A stretch of 64,000 nt of DNA. Source: Streptomyces sp. NBC_01445. GTDB lineage: Bacteria; Actinomycetota; Actinomycetes; Streptomycetales; Streptomycetaceae. Under the pieces are notes generated by a model, which saw nothing but the letters and a program-made list of their open reading frames with translations, ran no database searches and was not told the DNA's origin. Shown here piece after piece: positions 22,741-31,625 of this stretch. The stretch covers positions 7,479,001 through 7,543,000 of the forward strand of contig NZ_CP109485.1 in the NCBI RefSeq assembly GCF_035918235.1, read 5' to 3'. A program made the position numbers and the translations under genes. Numbering within the stretch: the first letter of the stretch is position 1; each line of letters starts with the position of its first letter.

Positions 22741-23871
22741 ATGATCGATACGCCATCCCTCGTGGACCAGTACTGCCACGGGGTACTGCGGACGGAACTC
22801 GGCCTCGGCACCTTCGAGGCCCATCTCGGCCGGGGCGACCGCCCGCCCGCCCCCGGCACGACCTTCTTCGACACCCAGACCGGCTTCGCCGTACGCCGCT
22901 GGTGTCCGCCGCTCCTCGGCCTCGAACCGCACTGCCCGCCCGCCCGCTACCTCGCGCGGCGCCGCGAACTGGGCGTCCTGGAGTCGGGCCGCAGACTGCT
23001 GCGGGGCAGCGGCATCACGACGTACCTGGTCGACACGGGACTGCCCGGCGACCTGACCGGGCCGCGCGAGATGGCCTCCGTCGGCGACGCGGACGCGCAC
23101 GAGATCGTCCGCCTCGAACTCCTCGCCGAGCAGGTCGCCGACACCTCGGGCACCGTCGAGTCCCTGCTCGCCAACCTCGCCGAGTCCGTGCACGCCGCCG
23201 CCGCGCACGCCGTCGCGTTCACCTCGGTGGCGGGCGTACGGCACGGCCTCGCGTTCGCGCCCCAGCCGCCGGGACCCGGTGAAGTGCGCGGAGCCGCGGG
23301 ACGCTGGCTCGCCGCGCGCCGCGTCGGCGGATCCCTCACCGACCCCGTGCTCCTGCGCCATCTCCTGTGGATCGCGGTGGCCTCGGGCCGGCCGCTGCAA
23401 CTCCACGCGGGACTCGGCGAACCCGGCCTGCGTCTCGACCGCACCGACCCGGTCCTGCTCACCGACTTCGCCCGCGCCACGGCCGGACTCGGCACCGACC
23501 TGATCCTGTTGCACGGCTACCCGTACCACCGGCACGCGGCGCACCTCGCCGGCATCTTCCCGCATGTGTACGCGGACCTCGGCCCGGCGCTCGCCAGAAC
23601 CGGGGCGCGCGCGGCGGCCGTACTCGCGGAGATCCTGGAACTCGCCCCGTTCGGCAAGCTGCTGTTCTCCAGCGGCGCGCACGGCCTGCCTGAGCTGCAT
23701 GTGGTGGGGGCGCGGCTGTTCCGCGAGGCGCTCGGACGGGTGCTCGGCGGCTGGGTCTCGGAGGGCGCGTGGTCCCTGGCGGACGCGCAGCGGGTCGCCG
23801 GGATGATCGGCTCGGTGACGGCCCAGCGGGTCTACGGCCTCAGCGGCACGGGCGCCGCGCAGGGCGGCTGA
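22741..23871 (+). CDS. Amidohydrolase-2-fold protein with a degenerate metal site
   Basis: The 376-residue protein has the TIM-barrel layout of the amidohydrolase-2 family: a first-strand metal motif, LQLHAGLGEPG with H222, LLHGYPYHRHAAHL near 259, and a last-strand FSS motif followed by GLPELH. Two usual metal ligands seem changed. The first-strand HxH reads Y11-C-H13 in VDQYCHGV, and the usual Asp of the last-strand S-D motif is G312 in LLFSSGAHG. It may therefore be inactive or use another chemistry. ATG 22741 has GGGAG upstream. Confidence 0.72.
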   Translation: MIDTPSLVDQYCHGVLRTELGLGTFEAHLGRGDRPPAPGTTFFDTQTGFAVRRWCPPLLGLEPHCPPARYLARRRELGVLESGRRLLRGSGITTYLVDTGLPGDLTGPREMASVGDADAHEIVRLELLAEQVADTSGTVESLLANLAESVHAAAAHAVAFTSVAGVRHGLAFAPQPPGPGEVRGAAGRWLAARRVGGSLTDPVLLRHLLWIAVASGRPLQLHAGLGEPGLRLDRTDPVLLTDFARATAGLGTDLILLHGYPYHRHAAHLAGIFPHVYADLGPALARTGARAAAVLAEILELAPFGKLLFSSGAHGLPELHVVGARLFREALGRVLGGWVSEGAWSLADAQRVAGMIGSVTAQRVYGLSGTGAAQGG

Positions 23872-23893
23872 CCCGGGCCGCGGGCTGTTCGGT

Positions 23894-24898
23894 TCAGACG
23901 CTGGAGAGGGCCGGGTCCGCCTGGGCCGGGACCTCAGCCGTGCCCAGCGGGCGCTCCCGCAGTGACAGCAGGACCCGCAGGACCGCGATCCACACCAGGG
24001 CCGAGCCCAGCATGTGCAGGCCGACGAGGACCTCGGGCAGGTCGGTGAAGTACTGGACGTAGCCGATGACGCCCTGCGCGAGCAGCACGAGGAACAGGTC
24101 GCGGGTGCGGTGCAGGGGGCCCTTGGGGGCGTCGACCGCCTTGAGGACGAACCACAGGGCGAACGTCAGCGTCACCACGATCCACGCCAGGACGGCGTGC
24201 GCCTTGCTGATGGTCTCCCAGTCGAGCGGCATGCGCTCCACGTCGCTGGAGTCGCCGGCGTGCGGGCCCGAGCCCGTCACCACCGTGCCGACCATGATCA
24301 GCGCCACGGTGGCCGCCGTCAGGATCCAGACGAGCTGCCGCACGGCCTTGCCGACGAGGGGGCGCGGTGCGGCGTCACCCTCACGAGTGCGCTGCCACAT
24401 CACCGTGGCGACCGCGATCAGCGCGGTGGACAGCAGGAAGTGGGCCGCGACCGTGTACGGGTTGAGGCCGACGAGGACGACGATGCCGCCGAGGACGGCG
24501 TTGCCCATGACGAGCCAGAACTGGGCCCAGCCGAGCCGGGTCAGGCCGCGCCGCCACGGCTTCTGCGAGCGGGCGGCGATGATCGCCCAGCCGACCGCGG
24601 CGCACAGGACGTACGTCAGCATGCGGTTGCCGAACTCGATGGCTCCGTGGAAGCCCATCGCGCTCGTCGCGGTGAGGGACTCGTCGGTGCACTTGGGCCA
24701 CGTCGGGCAGCCGAGGCCCGAGCCCGTCAGGCGCACCGCGCCGCCGGTGACCACGATGACCACCGTCATGACGACGGCGGAGAGCGCGGCGCGCCGGACG
24801 GTCCGCTGAGCGGGAGTCCAGCGTTCGGCGATGAAGGCGAGCGGGTTGCGCACGGCTCGGGCGGCGTCGGCGGGGGTCACGTTTGGCACGGGCCCCAT
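23894..24898 (-). CDS. ctaA: Heme A synthase CtaA
   Basis: CtaA oxidises the methyl group of heme O to a formyl group to make heme A, working with CtaB nearby. It is predicted to have eight membrane helices. Heme-ligand histidines are visible in MGFHGAIEFGNRML, VAAHFLLST, SKAHAVLAW and VGLHMLGS, and GSGLGCPTWPKC is the conserved extracytoplasmic loop with its cysteine pair. I favour ATG 24898 (MGPVPNVTPADAA); ATG 24919 would add seven residues. Neither has a clear ribosome site, so a leaderless mRNA is possible. Confidence 0.93.
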   Translation of the reverse strand: MGPVPNVTPADAARAVRNPLAFIAERWTPAQRTVRRAALSAVVMTVVIVVTGGAVRLTGSGLGCPTWPKCTDESLTATSAMGFHGAIEFGNRMLTYVLCAAVGWAIIAARSQKPWRRGLTRLGWAQFWLVMGNAVLGGIVVLVGLNPYTVAAHFLLSTALIAVATVMWQRTREGDAAPRPLVGKAVRQLVWILTAATVALIMVGTVVTGSGPHAGDSSDVERMPLDWETISKAHAVLAWIVVTLTFALWFVLKAVDAPKGPLHRTRDLFLVLLAQGVIGYVQYFTDLPEVLVGLHMLGSALVWIAVLRVLLSLRERPLGTAEVPAQADPALSSV

Positions 24899-24976
24899 CG
24901 TAGGGCGCCGCTTGTGCATGTCTTCACGAGGGGGCCGATCCGGGACGATTGTGACGCCCCGCACGTGCCGTACGGC

Positions 24977-25747
24977 CTACTCCCAGCGGAAGAAGCGCGC
25001 CGCGGCGCCCAGGCCGAGGACCGCCCAGACCGCGAGGATCCCGAGGTCGCCCCACGGCATCGCCGCGCCGTGCTCAAGGACGTCCCGCAACCCGTCGGAG
25101 AGCGCCGAGATCGGCAGCAGCCCGAGGACGGACTGTGCCGCGTCCGGGAACTTGTCGAGCGGCACGATGACGCCGCCGCCGACGAGCAGGAGCAGGAAGA
25201 CCAGGTTCGCGGCGGCCAGCGTCGCCTCCGCCTTGAGCGTGCCCGCCATGAGCAGGCCGAGCCCGGAGAACGCCGCCGTCCCGAGGACGAGCAGGAGCAG
25301 CACGGCGAGCGGGTTGCCCTGCGGGGACCAGCCGAGCGCGAGGGCGATCACCGTCACGAGGATCACCTGGAGGACCTCGGTGACCAGCACGGACAGCGTC
25401 TTCGCGGTCATCAGGGCCCAGCGCGGCAGTGGCGAGGACGCGAGCAGCTTGAGTACGCCGTAGCGGCGCTCGAAGCCCGTCGCGATGGCCTGGCCCGTGA
25501 ACGCGGTCGACATGACGGCGAGCGCGAGGATGCCCGGGGCCAGGAAGTCCACGGCCTTCCCGTCGCCCGTGTCGACGATGTCGACCGCGCTGAACAGGAC
25601 GAGCAGCAGGGTGGGGATGATGACGGTGAGCAGCAGCTGCTCGCCGTTGCGCAGGAGCATCTTCGTCTCGAGGACGGCCTGCGCGCCGATCATGCGGGAC
25701 AGCGGCGCGGCCCCCGGCTTCGGCGTGTACGTACCGGCGACACTCAT
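24977..25747 (-). CDS. ABC-2 type exporter permease
   Basis: The 256-residue integral membrane protein is an ABC-2 permease with about six helices and the central GLGLLMAGTLKAEATLAAANL region typical of DrrB-like exporters. It pairs with the ATPase encoded just upstream. ATG 25747 begins MSVAGTYTPKPG and lies immediately after a copy of the ATPase gene's last codons (GGATGAGTG), so it was originally coupled to that gene by ATGA overlap. A tandem duplication now separates the two genes by about 180 bp. Substrate unknown; position next to ctaA suggests, but does not prove, a link with heme or oxidase maturation. Confidence 0.88.
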   Translation of the reverse strand: MSVAGTYTPKPGAAPLSRMIGAQAVLETKMLLRNGEQLLLTVIIPTLLLVLFSAVDIVDTGDGKAVDFLAPGILALAVMSTAFTGQAIATGFERRYGVLKLLASSPLPRWALMTAKTLSVLVTEVLQVILVTVIALALGWSPQGNPLAVLLLLVLGTAAFSGLGLLMAGTLKAEATLAAANLVFLLLLVGGGVIVPLDKFPDAAQSVLGLLPISALSDGLRDVLEHGAAMPWGDLGILAVWAVLGLGAAARFFRWE

Positions 25748-25785
25748 CCGCGCAGCTCCCTGCCGGTCATTTCCAGGCTGTGTCT

Positions 25786-25817
25786 TCCCGGGGGACAACC
25801 CCCGGGCCCCCGGCCGG
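25786..25817 (-). repeat. Dispersed GC-palindromic element, copy 1
   Basis: This 32-base element has CCCGGGGG/CCCCCGGG arms around ACAA and a second CCGG-rich half. It is identical, in reverse complement, to 42254-42285, 16 kb away. Confidence 0.9.
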
Positions 25818-25877
25818 GGGTCGGCTGGGCCTTGTTCATCCGCGCAGCTCCCTGTCGGTCATTTCCAGGCTGTGTCT

Positions 25878-25911
25878 TCCCGGGGGACAACCCCCGGACC
25901 CCCGGCCCGGG
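25878..25911 (-). repeat. Dispersed GC-palindromic element, copy 2
   Basis: This is the copy inside duplication unit 2. It differs from copy 1 at a few positions, most of which break or shift pairing in the second palindrome half. Confidence 0.85.
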
Positions 25912-25928
25912 AGTCGGCTGGGCCATGT

Positions 25929-26852
25929 TCATCCGCGCAGCTCCCTGCCGGTCATTTCCAGAAAGACGTCTTCGAGGGTGTGGCGTTCGACCGAGATCTT
26001 CTCCGGCATCACGCCGTGCTGCGCGCACCACGATGTCACCGTCGCGAGCAGCTGCGGGTCGACCTCGCCGCTGACCCGGTACGAGCCGGGGGTGAGCTCG
26101 GCGGCCGCGGAGTCCATCGGGAGGGCCTTGAGGAGCGAGGCGACATCGAGCCCGGGGCGTCCGGAGAAGCGCAGGGTGTTCTCGGCGCCGCCGCGGCACA
26201 GCTGCTCGGGGGAGCCCTGCGCGATGACGCGGCCCGCGTCGATGATCGCGACGTCGTCGGAGAGTTCCTCCGCCTCGTCCATGTGGTGCGTGGTGAGGAT
26301 GACGGAGACGCCGTCGGCCCGCAGATCCCGTACGAGGTCCCAGGTCGCGCGGCGTGCCTGCGGGTCGAGGCCGGCGGTCGGCTCGTCCAGGAAGACGAGG
26401 TCGGGGCGGCCGACGACCGCCATGGCGAGCGCGAGGCGCTGCTGCTGGCCGCCGGAGAGCCTGCGGTACGTGGTGCGGCCGCAGCTGCCGAGGCCGAGGC
26501 GCTCGATCAGCGCGTCCACGTCCAGGGGGTGCGCGTGGAGCTTCGCCGTATGGCGGAGCATCTCGTCCGCGCGGGCGCCGGAGTAGACGCCTCCGGACTG
26601 CAGCATCACGCCGATCCGGGGTCGCAGTTCGCCGGCCTGGGCTACGGGGTCGAGGCCGAGGACCCGGACCGTTCCCGCGTCCGGACGGCGGTAGCCCTCG
26701 CAGGTTTCGATCGTGGTGGTCTTTCCGGCGCCGTTGGGGCCGAGGACGGCGGTGATGCCGGCCGAGGCCTCCAGATCGAGGCCGTCGACCGCGGTCTTGG
26801 TTCCGTACCGCTTGACCAGACTCTGGATCCGGACGACGGGCTCGCTTCGCAT
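25929..26852 (-). CDS. ABC exporter ATP-binding protein
   Basis: The 307-residue ATPase belongs to the DrrA/CcmA-like class. Walker A is GPNGAGKTT near residue 35, the signature is LSGGQQQR near 132 and Walker B with D-loop is LVFLDEPTAGLDP near 151, followed by LTTHHMDEAEEL. The C-terminal part ends in TLEDVFLEMTGRELRG, typical of drug-exporter ATPases. ATG 26852 is chosen; a TTG at 26861 is three codons earlier. TAGACT lies nine bases upstream of this TTG-to-ATG stretch, which would fit a leaderless transcript. It partners with the permease downstream. Confidence 0.9.
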   Translation of the reverse strand: MRSEPVVRIQSLVKRYGTKTAVDGLDLEASAGITAVLGPNGAGKTTTIETCEGYRRPDAGTVRVLGLDPVAQAGELRPRIGVMLQSGGVYSGARADEMLRHTAKLHAHPLDVDALIERLGLGSCGRTTYRRLSGGQQQRLALAMAVVGRPDLVFLDEPTAGLDPQARRATWDLVRDLRADGVSVILTTHHMDEAEELSDDVAIIDAGRVIAQGSPEQLCRGGAENTLRFSGRPGLDVASLLKALPMDSAAAELTPGSYRVSGEVDPQLLATVTSWCAQHGVMPEKISVERHTLEDVFLEMTGRELRG

Positions 26853-26907
26853 GAGCGCCAAGTCTAAGGACGCGCCGCGAGTCCCCGGAGGGCGGGGCCC
26901 TCGGCGC

Positions 26908-27702
26908 TCAGGCCCGGTGTCTCGCCAGCCATCCCTGGGCGTACGCGACGGCGTCGGCCACCGGGAAGAGCAGGGCGTCCGCCCCGCCCACCCGGCCGCG
27001 TACGACGGCGCCGTCGCGCTCGAAGTCCGCGCCGAGTTCGTCGAACCCGTCGGCGCTGACGTCGACCTCGGTCACCGTCTCCCAGCGCCGGCCGACGGGG
27101 GTGAGGACCGCACGTCCCATTTCGGTCCTCGGGGAGGCCATCCGGTACTCGGCGAGATGGAAGGCCGTACAGGTGGAGAAGTCCGTGCCGAGGAGGAGCA
27201 CGCGCGCGTTCTGTTCCTCCAGGCGGGCCAGCGGACTGTGCTCGCCGAGGGAGCAGTCGGTGGCGTGGCCGTCCGTGATCGTGGCGGCCCGCGGCCCGAG
27301 CGCCGCGAAAGACGTCTGGGGGTGCGCGCTGCGCAGCGCGCCGGGCCAGCGGCGGACGGTCTCGGCGATCGTGCCCATGCCGTCGCCGGGCGTGATCGCC
27401 GGGTCGTACGCGGGCATCGACGCGCGGATCCCGGCCCACCACTCCTGAGGCACTGGGGGCCTGCGCCACTGGGCCGGGTCGGAGTTGCCGCCGGTGTGCG
27501 TGGGGACGGTGAGTGTCCCGTTCGGTCCAAGCGCGTCGAGCAGACCTTGGACCACGGAAACGGCCCCTCCGCAGACCCAGCCGAGCGCGCTCAGGGAGGA
27601 GTGGAGGAGGAGGGTCTCGCCGGGGAGGACGCCGAGGGCACGGAGGTCGGTGGTGAGGGTGGTCCGGGTGACAAGTGGGCCGGTGGGAGGGGGTACAGGC
27701 AT
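26908..27702 (-). CDS. AAC(3)-family (YokD-like) N-acetyltransferase
   Basis: The protein matches the Antibiotic_NAT family of aminoglycoside 3-N-acetyltransferases. Conserved blocks are TLLLHSSLSALGWVCGG near residue 29, LTVPTHTGGNSDPAQW near 64, AHPQTSFAALGP near 125 and CTAFHLAEYR near 176. Many chromosomal members have no known role in resistance, so the substrate is open. ATG 27702 (MPVPPPTGPLVTRTTL) gives 264 residues; an upstream ATG at 27756 is possible but lacks a ribosome site. It is divergent from sufR. Confidence 0.82.
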   Translation of the reverse strand: MPVPPPTGPLVTRTTLTTDLRALGVLPGETLLLHSSLSALGWVCGGAVSVVQGLLDALGPNGTLTVPTHTGGNSDPAQWRRPPVPQEWWAGIRASMPAYDPAITPGDGMGTIAETVRRWPGALRSAHPQTSFAALGPRAATITDGHATDCSLGEHSPLARLEEQNARVLLLGTDFSTCTAFHLAEYRMASPRTEMGRAVLTPVGRRWETVTEVDVSADGFDELGADFERDGAVVRGRVGGADALLFPVADAVAYAQGWLARHRA

Positions 27703-27776
27703 GGGGTGCAGTGTTCTCCGCAGAGGTGGGGCGGCACCACCGAATTGATCGATCAAAGATCGTTTTCGCAGGTCAT

Positions 27777-27792
27777 CTTAGGTATGCCTAAG
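27777..27792. promoter_or_regulatory. Palindrome upstream of sufR, possible iron-box-like site
   Basis: CTTAGG (27777-27782) and CCTAAG (27787-27792) are perfect inverted arms around TATG. The TTAGG/CCTAA half-sites resemble those of DmdR/IdeR iron boxes, but the spacing (four instead of nine) does not fit the 19-bp consensus. Another perfect palindrome, TTGATCGATCAA, is at 27745-27756. Both lie between the divergent acetyltransferase gene and sufR. Confidence 0.4.
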
Positions 27793-27850
27793 TGATGCAG
27801 TGCACCGGAGATCGTTCCGGACCCCGCTTGTCAGGCCCTGAGGAATTACG

Positions 27851-27864
27851 CAACAATGGCGTTG
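27851..27864. promoter_or_regulatory. Candidate SufR operator CAAC-N6-GTTG
   Basis: CAAC (27851-27854), six bases and GTTG (27861-27864) form the 14-bp palindrome reported for SufR binding in Streptomyces. It overlaps the first base of the sufR GTG start, so bound SufR would block expression of its own operon. Confidence 0.8.
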
Positions 27865-28625
27865 TGAAATACGTCGGCGAGGCTCAGGAGGCCCCCCAGG
27901 GGGCCCCGCAGGAGGAGATCGCGACCGGTGAGCGCTCGACGCGCAACCGGGTCGCCCGCTCCATCCTGGACCACGGCCCGTCCACCGTCGCAGATCTGGC
28001 CGGCCGCCTCGGCCTCACCCAGGCCGCGGTGCGCCGCCATCTCGACGCGCTGGCTGCCGACGAGGTCGTCGAAGCACGTGAACAGAAGATCTACGGAGCC
28101 CGTACGCGCGGCCGTCCCGCCAAGGTGTTCGCCCTGACGGACTGCGGCCGGGACGCCTTCGACCAGTCGTACGACAAGCTCGCCGCCGACGCCCTGCGCT
28201 GGATCGCGCAGCGCGAGGGAGGCGAGGAGGCCGTCGTCGCCTTCGCCCGCGCCAGGATCGCCGAGCAGGCCGGTGCCTACCGGGCGGCCGTCGAGTCCGC
28301 CGCCCCCGAGGAGCGCACGGAAGCCCTCGCCAAGGCCCTGAGCGCCGACGGGTACGCTGCTACGGCGCGAAGCGCACCGGTCGGCGAGCAGCTGTGTCAG
28401 CACCACTGCCCGGTCGCACACGTCGCCGAGCAGTTCCCGCAGCTGTGCGAGGCGGAGACCGAGATCTTCTCCCAGCTGCTCGGTACACATGTGCAGCGGC
28501 TGGCCACGATCGCCCATGGCGACGGGGTGTGCACGACGTTCATTCCGAAGATCGCACCCAAGACCACCGCCACACAAAACGACACAAACGCATCCGCAAG
28601 CACCGCCGGGAGGAACCCCGCATGA
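27864..28625 (+). CDS. sufR: Fe-S-sensing repressor SufR
   Basis: SufR is a winged-helix repressor that senses Fe-S status and controls the suf operon it heads. The HTH spans about residues 28-75 ([21 protein letters not shown]). Cluster-ligand cysteines are C178, C182 and C195 in [21 protein letters not shown] 27864 gives 253 residues and starts VKYVGEA after initiation; earlier in-frame starts would cross the promoter palindromes. The stop overlaps sufB by ATGA. The 14-bp CAAC-N6-GTTG site on its start codon implies autoregulation. Confidence 0.93.
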   Translation: MKYVGEAQEAPQGAPQEEIATGERSTRNRVARSILDHGPSTVADLAGRLGLTQAAVRRHLDALAADEVVEAREQKIYGARTRGRPAKVFALTDCGRDAFDQSYDKLAADALRWIAQREGGEEAVVAFARARIAEQAGAYRAAVESAAPEERTEALAKALSADGYAATARSAPVGEQLCQHHCPVAHVAEQFPQLCEAETEIFSQLLGTHVQRLATIAHGDGVCTTFIPKIAPKTTATQNDTNASASTAGRNPA

Positions 28626-30046
28626 CGCTCCCTATCGAGGAGACTGCCCACCCCGAGCTCGAGGGTCTGGGCAAGTACGAATACGGCTGGGCCGACTCCG
28701 ACGCCGCCGGTGCCTCTGCCAAGCGGGGCATCAACGAGGACGTCGTCCGTGACATCTCGGCCAAGAAGTCCGAGCCGGAGTGGATGACCAAGCTCCGCCT
28801 CAAGGGCCTGCGCCTCTTCGACAAGAAGCCCATGCCCAACTGGGGCTCGGACCTGTCGGGCATCGACTTCGACAACATCAAGTACTTCGTGAGGTCCACC
28901 GAGAAGCAGGCCCAGTCCTGGGAGGACCTGCCCGAGGACATCAAGAACACGTACGACAAGCTCGGCATCCCCGAGGCGGAGAAGCAGCGCCTCGTCGCCG
29001 GTGTCGCGGCCCAGTACGAGTCCGAGGTCGTCTACCACCAGATCCGCGAGGACCTGGAGGAGCAGGGCGTCATCTTCCTGGACACCGACACGGCCCTGAA
29101 GGAGCACCCGGAGCTCTTCAAGGAGTACTTCGGCACGGTCATCCCGGTCGGCGACAACAAGTTCGCGTCGCTGAACTCGGCCGTGTGGTCCGGCGGATCC
29201 TTCATCTACGTCCCCAAGGGCGTGCAGGTCGAGATCCCGCTCCAGGCCTACTTCCGTATCAACACGGAGAACATGGGCCAGTTCGAGCGGACGCTGATCA
29301 TCGTCGACGAGGACGCCTACGTCCACTACGTCGAGGGATGCACGGCGCCGATCTACCAGTCGGACTCCCTGCACTCCGCGGTGGTCGAGATCATCGTGAA
29401 GAAGGGCGCCCGCTGCCGTTACACGACCATCCAGAACTGGTCGAACAACGTCTACAACCTGGTCACCAAGCGCGCCGTGGCGTACGAGGGCGCGACCATG
29501 GAGTGGATCGACGGCAACATCGGCTCCAAGGTCACCATGAAGTACCCGGCCGTCTACCTGATGGGCGAGCACGCCAAGGGCGAGACCCTGTCCATCGCCT
29601 TCGCGGGCGAGGGGCAGCACCAGGACGCCGGCTCCAAGATGGTCCACATGGCGCCCAACACCTCCTCCAACATCGTGTCGAAGTCGGTGGCCCGTGGCGG
29701 CGGCCGTACCTCGTACCGCGGGCTGGTCGAGATCGGTGAGGGTGCCCACGGCTCCAAGTCGAACGTGCTGTGCGACGCGCTGCTCGTCGACACGATCTCC
29801 CGCTCCGACACGTACCCGTACGTCGACGTCCGCGAGGACGACGTGTCCATGGGCCACGAGGCGACGGTCTCCAAGGTCTCCGACGACCAGCTCTTCTACC
29901 TGATGAGCCGCGGTATGACGGAGTTCGAGGCGATGGCGATGATCGTGCGCGGCTTCGTCGAGCCGATCGCGAAGGAGCTGCCGATGGAGTACGCCCTCGA
30001 GCTCAACCGGCTGATCGAGCTGCAGATGGAAGGTGCGGTCGGCTGA
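28622..30046 (+). CDS. sufB: Fe-S cluster assembly protein SufB
   Basis: SufB is the scaffold core of the SufBC2D complex on which new Fe-S clusters are built. The 474-residue protein shows the family blocks [15 protein letters not shown] near residue 138, [20 protein letters not shown] near 237 and the C-terminal [20 protein letters not shown] near 427. ATG 28622 overlaps the sufR stop, and translation is probably coupled. Confidence 0.96.
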   Translation: MTLPIEETAHPELEGLGKYEYGWADSDAAGASAKRGINEDVVRDISAKKSEPEWMTKLRLKGLRLFDKKPMPNWGSDLSGIDFDNIKYFVRSTEKQAQSWEDLPEDIKNTYDKLGIPEAEKQRLVAGVAAQYESEVVYHQIREDLEEQGVIFLDTDTALKEHPELFKEYFGTVIPVGDNKFASLNSAVWSGGSFIYVPKGVQVEIPLQAYFRINTENMGQFERTLIIVDEDAYVHYVEGCTAPIYQSDSLHSAVVEIIVKKGARCRYTTIQNWSNNVYNLVTKRAVAYEGATMEWIDGNIGSKVTMKYPAVYLMGEHAKGETLSIAFAGEGQHQDAGSKMVHMAPNTSSNIVSKSVARGGGRTSYRGLVEIGEGAHGSKSNVLCDALLVDTISRSDTYPYVDVREDDVSMGHEATVSKVSDDQLFYLMSRGMTEFEAMAMIVRGFVEPIAKELPMEYALELNRLIELQMEGAVG

Positions 30047-30107
30047 CCCGCCGCCCGAAAAGCAGCCGCCAGATTTCTTGACGTAGGAAGAGAGCACAAC
30101 GACAGCC

Positions 30108-31286
30108 ATGGCTGAGGCTCAGAACATCCCGGTGGGTTCCACCACCTCCGGCTCGATCGCGGTGGCCGCGGAGTCGACCGTCGCCACGCGCATGAGCGCG
30201 CCCCCGTCCTACGACGTCGCGGACTTCCCGGTCCCGCACGGCCGTGAGGAGGAGTGGCGGTTCACGCCGCTCGAGCGGCTGCGCGGCCTGCACGACGGGA
30301 CGGCGGTCGCCCAGGGCGGCCTCCGCGTCGAGGTAACCGCCCCCGCGGGCGTCACCCAGGAGACCGTCGGGCGCGACGACGCCCGCGTCGGCAAGGCCGG
30401 CAAGCCGGTGGACCGCGTCGCCGCCCAGGCGTTCTCGTCCTTCGAGAAGGCCTCGGTCGTGTCCGTCCCCAAGGAGACGGTGCTCACGGAGCCCATTCGC
30501 ATCGCTGTGCACGGCGAGGGCGGTACGGCCTTCGCGCACCAGGTCATCGAGCTCGGCGCGTTCGCCGAGGCCGTGGTGGTCATCGACCACACCGGTGACG
30601 CGGTGCTCGCCGCCAACGTCGACTACATCCTGGGCGACGGCGCCAAGCTGACCGTCGTCTCCGTGCAGGACTGGGACGAGAAGGCCGTCCACGTCGCGCA
30701 GCACAACGCGCTGATCGGCCGTGACGCCTCCTTCAAGTCCGTCGTCGTCACCTTCGGCGGTGACCTCGTCCGCCTGCACCCGCGCGTCAACTACGCGGGC
30801 AGCGGCGGCGAGGCCGAGCTGCTCGGCCTGTACGTCACCGACGCCGGCCAGCACCAGGAGCACCGCCTCCTGGTCGACCACGCGGCCCCGCACTGCAAGT
30901 CGAACGTCGCCTACAAGGGCGCGCTCCAGGGCCAGGACGCGCACGCCGTCTGGATCGGCGACGTCCTCATCGAGGCCACCGCCGAGGGCACCGACACGTA
31001 CGAGCTGAATCGCAACCTCGTGCTGACCGACGGCGCCCGGGTGGACTCGGTCCCGAACCTGGAGATCGAGACCGGCGAGATCGTCGGCGCGGGCCACGCC
31101 TCGGCGACCGGCCGCTTCGACGACGAGCAGCTCTTCTACCTGCGCTCGCGCGGTATCCCGGCCGACGAGGCCCGTCGCCTGGTGGTCCGCGGCTTCTTCG
31201 CCGAGCTCGTCCAGCAGATCGGTCTGCCGGACGTCCAGGAGCGCCTGCTCGCCAAGATCGAGGCCGAGCTGGAGGCTTCCGTCTGA
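30108..31286 (+). CDS. sufD: Fe-S cluster assembly protein SufD
   Basis: SufD is the SufB paralogue that completes the SufBC2D scaffold and is needed for iron acquisition. The 392-residue protein has the beta-helix core with HQEHRLLVDHAAPHCKSNVA near residue 250 and ends with LFYLRSRGIPADEARRLVVR near 341, the helical region that contacts SufC. It begins 61 bases after sufB, and its stop shares one base with the next start (TGATG). Confidence 0.95.
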   Translation: MAEAQNIPVGSTTSGSIAVAAESTVATRMSAPPSYDVADFPVPHGREEEWRFTPLERLRGLHDGTAVAQGGLRVEVTAPAGVTQETVGRDDARVGKAGKPVDRVAAQAFSSFEKASVVSVPKETVLTEPIRIAVHGEGGTAFAHQVIELGAFAEAVVVIDHTGDAVLAANVDYILGDGAKLTVVSVQDWDEKAVHVAQHNALIGRDASFKSVVVTFGGDLVRLHPRVNYAGSGGEAELLGLYVTDAGQHQEHRLLVDHAAPHCKSNVAYKGALQGQDAHAVWIGDVLIEATAEGTDTYELNRNLVLTDGARVDSVPNLEIETGEIVGAGHASATGRFDDEQLFYLRSRGIPADEARRLVVRGFFAELVQQIGLPDVQERLLAKIEAELEASV

Positions 31287-31618
31287 TGGCCTTCGACCGT
31301 GCCCGGTTCACCCGGGCCTGCGGATTGAGCGAGCTGGAGGAGGACACCCCGAAACGGGTGGAACTCGACGGCACGCCGATCTCGGTCGTCTACACCGAGG
31401 GCGAGGTGTTCGCGATCAACGACATCTGCTCGCACGCGAACGTGTCGCTCTCCGAGGGCGAGGTGGAGGACTGCCAGATCGAGTGCTGGCTGCACGGCTC
31501 CGCGTTCGACCTCCGTACCGGTAAGCCGTCCGGCCTTCCCGCGACGCGCCCCGTCCCCGTTTACCCCGTAAAGATCGAAGGGGACGACGTACTCGTCTCC
31601 CTCTCCCAGGAGTCCTGA
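31286..31618 (+). CDS. Rieske-type non-heme [2Fe-2S] ferredoxin of the suf operon
   Basis: The 110-residue protein has one Rieske domain. The ligand motifs are C-x-H in DICSHANVSLS (about residue 49) and C-x2-H in ECWLHGSAFD (about 68). It resembles NirD/BphF-type ferredoxins and is regularly placed between sufD and sufC in actinobacteria. An electron-delivery or cluster-carrier role in Suf assembly is likely but inferred from position only. It overlaps sufD by one base, and sufC begins seven bases later. Confidence 0.92.
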   Translation: MAFDRARFTRACGLSELEEDTPKRVELDGTPISVVYTEGEVFAINDICSHANVSLSEGEVEDCQIECWLHGSAFDLRTGKPSGLPATRPVPVYPVKIEGDDVLVSLSQES

Positions 31619-31625
31619 GGCACCC

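Larger units (their letters stand above)
25744..25961 (-). repeat. 92/93-bp tandem duplication at an ATPase-permease junction
   Basis: Unit 1 (25744-25835) and unit 2 (25836-25928) are nearly identical. Each starts with the last 33 bases of the upstream ATPase gene, which also appear as the genuine gene end at 25929-25961. Each unit therefore holds a decoy of the codons for LEMTGRELRG plus stop, followed by a GC palindrome. Confidence 0.95.

Noticed and set aside
27777..27792. A full DmdR/IdeR iron box
   Set aside because: The half-sites fit but the spacing does not match the 19-bp consensus; kept only as a low-confidence palindrome.
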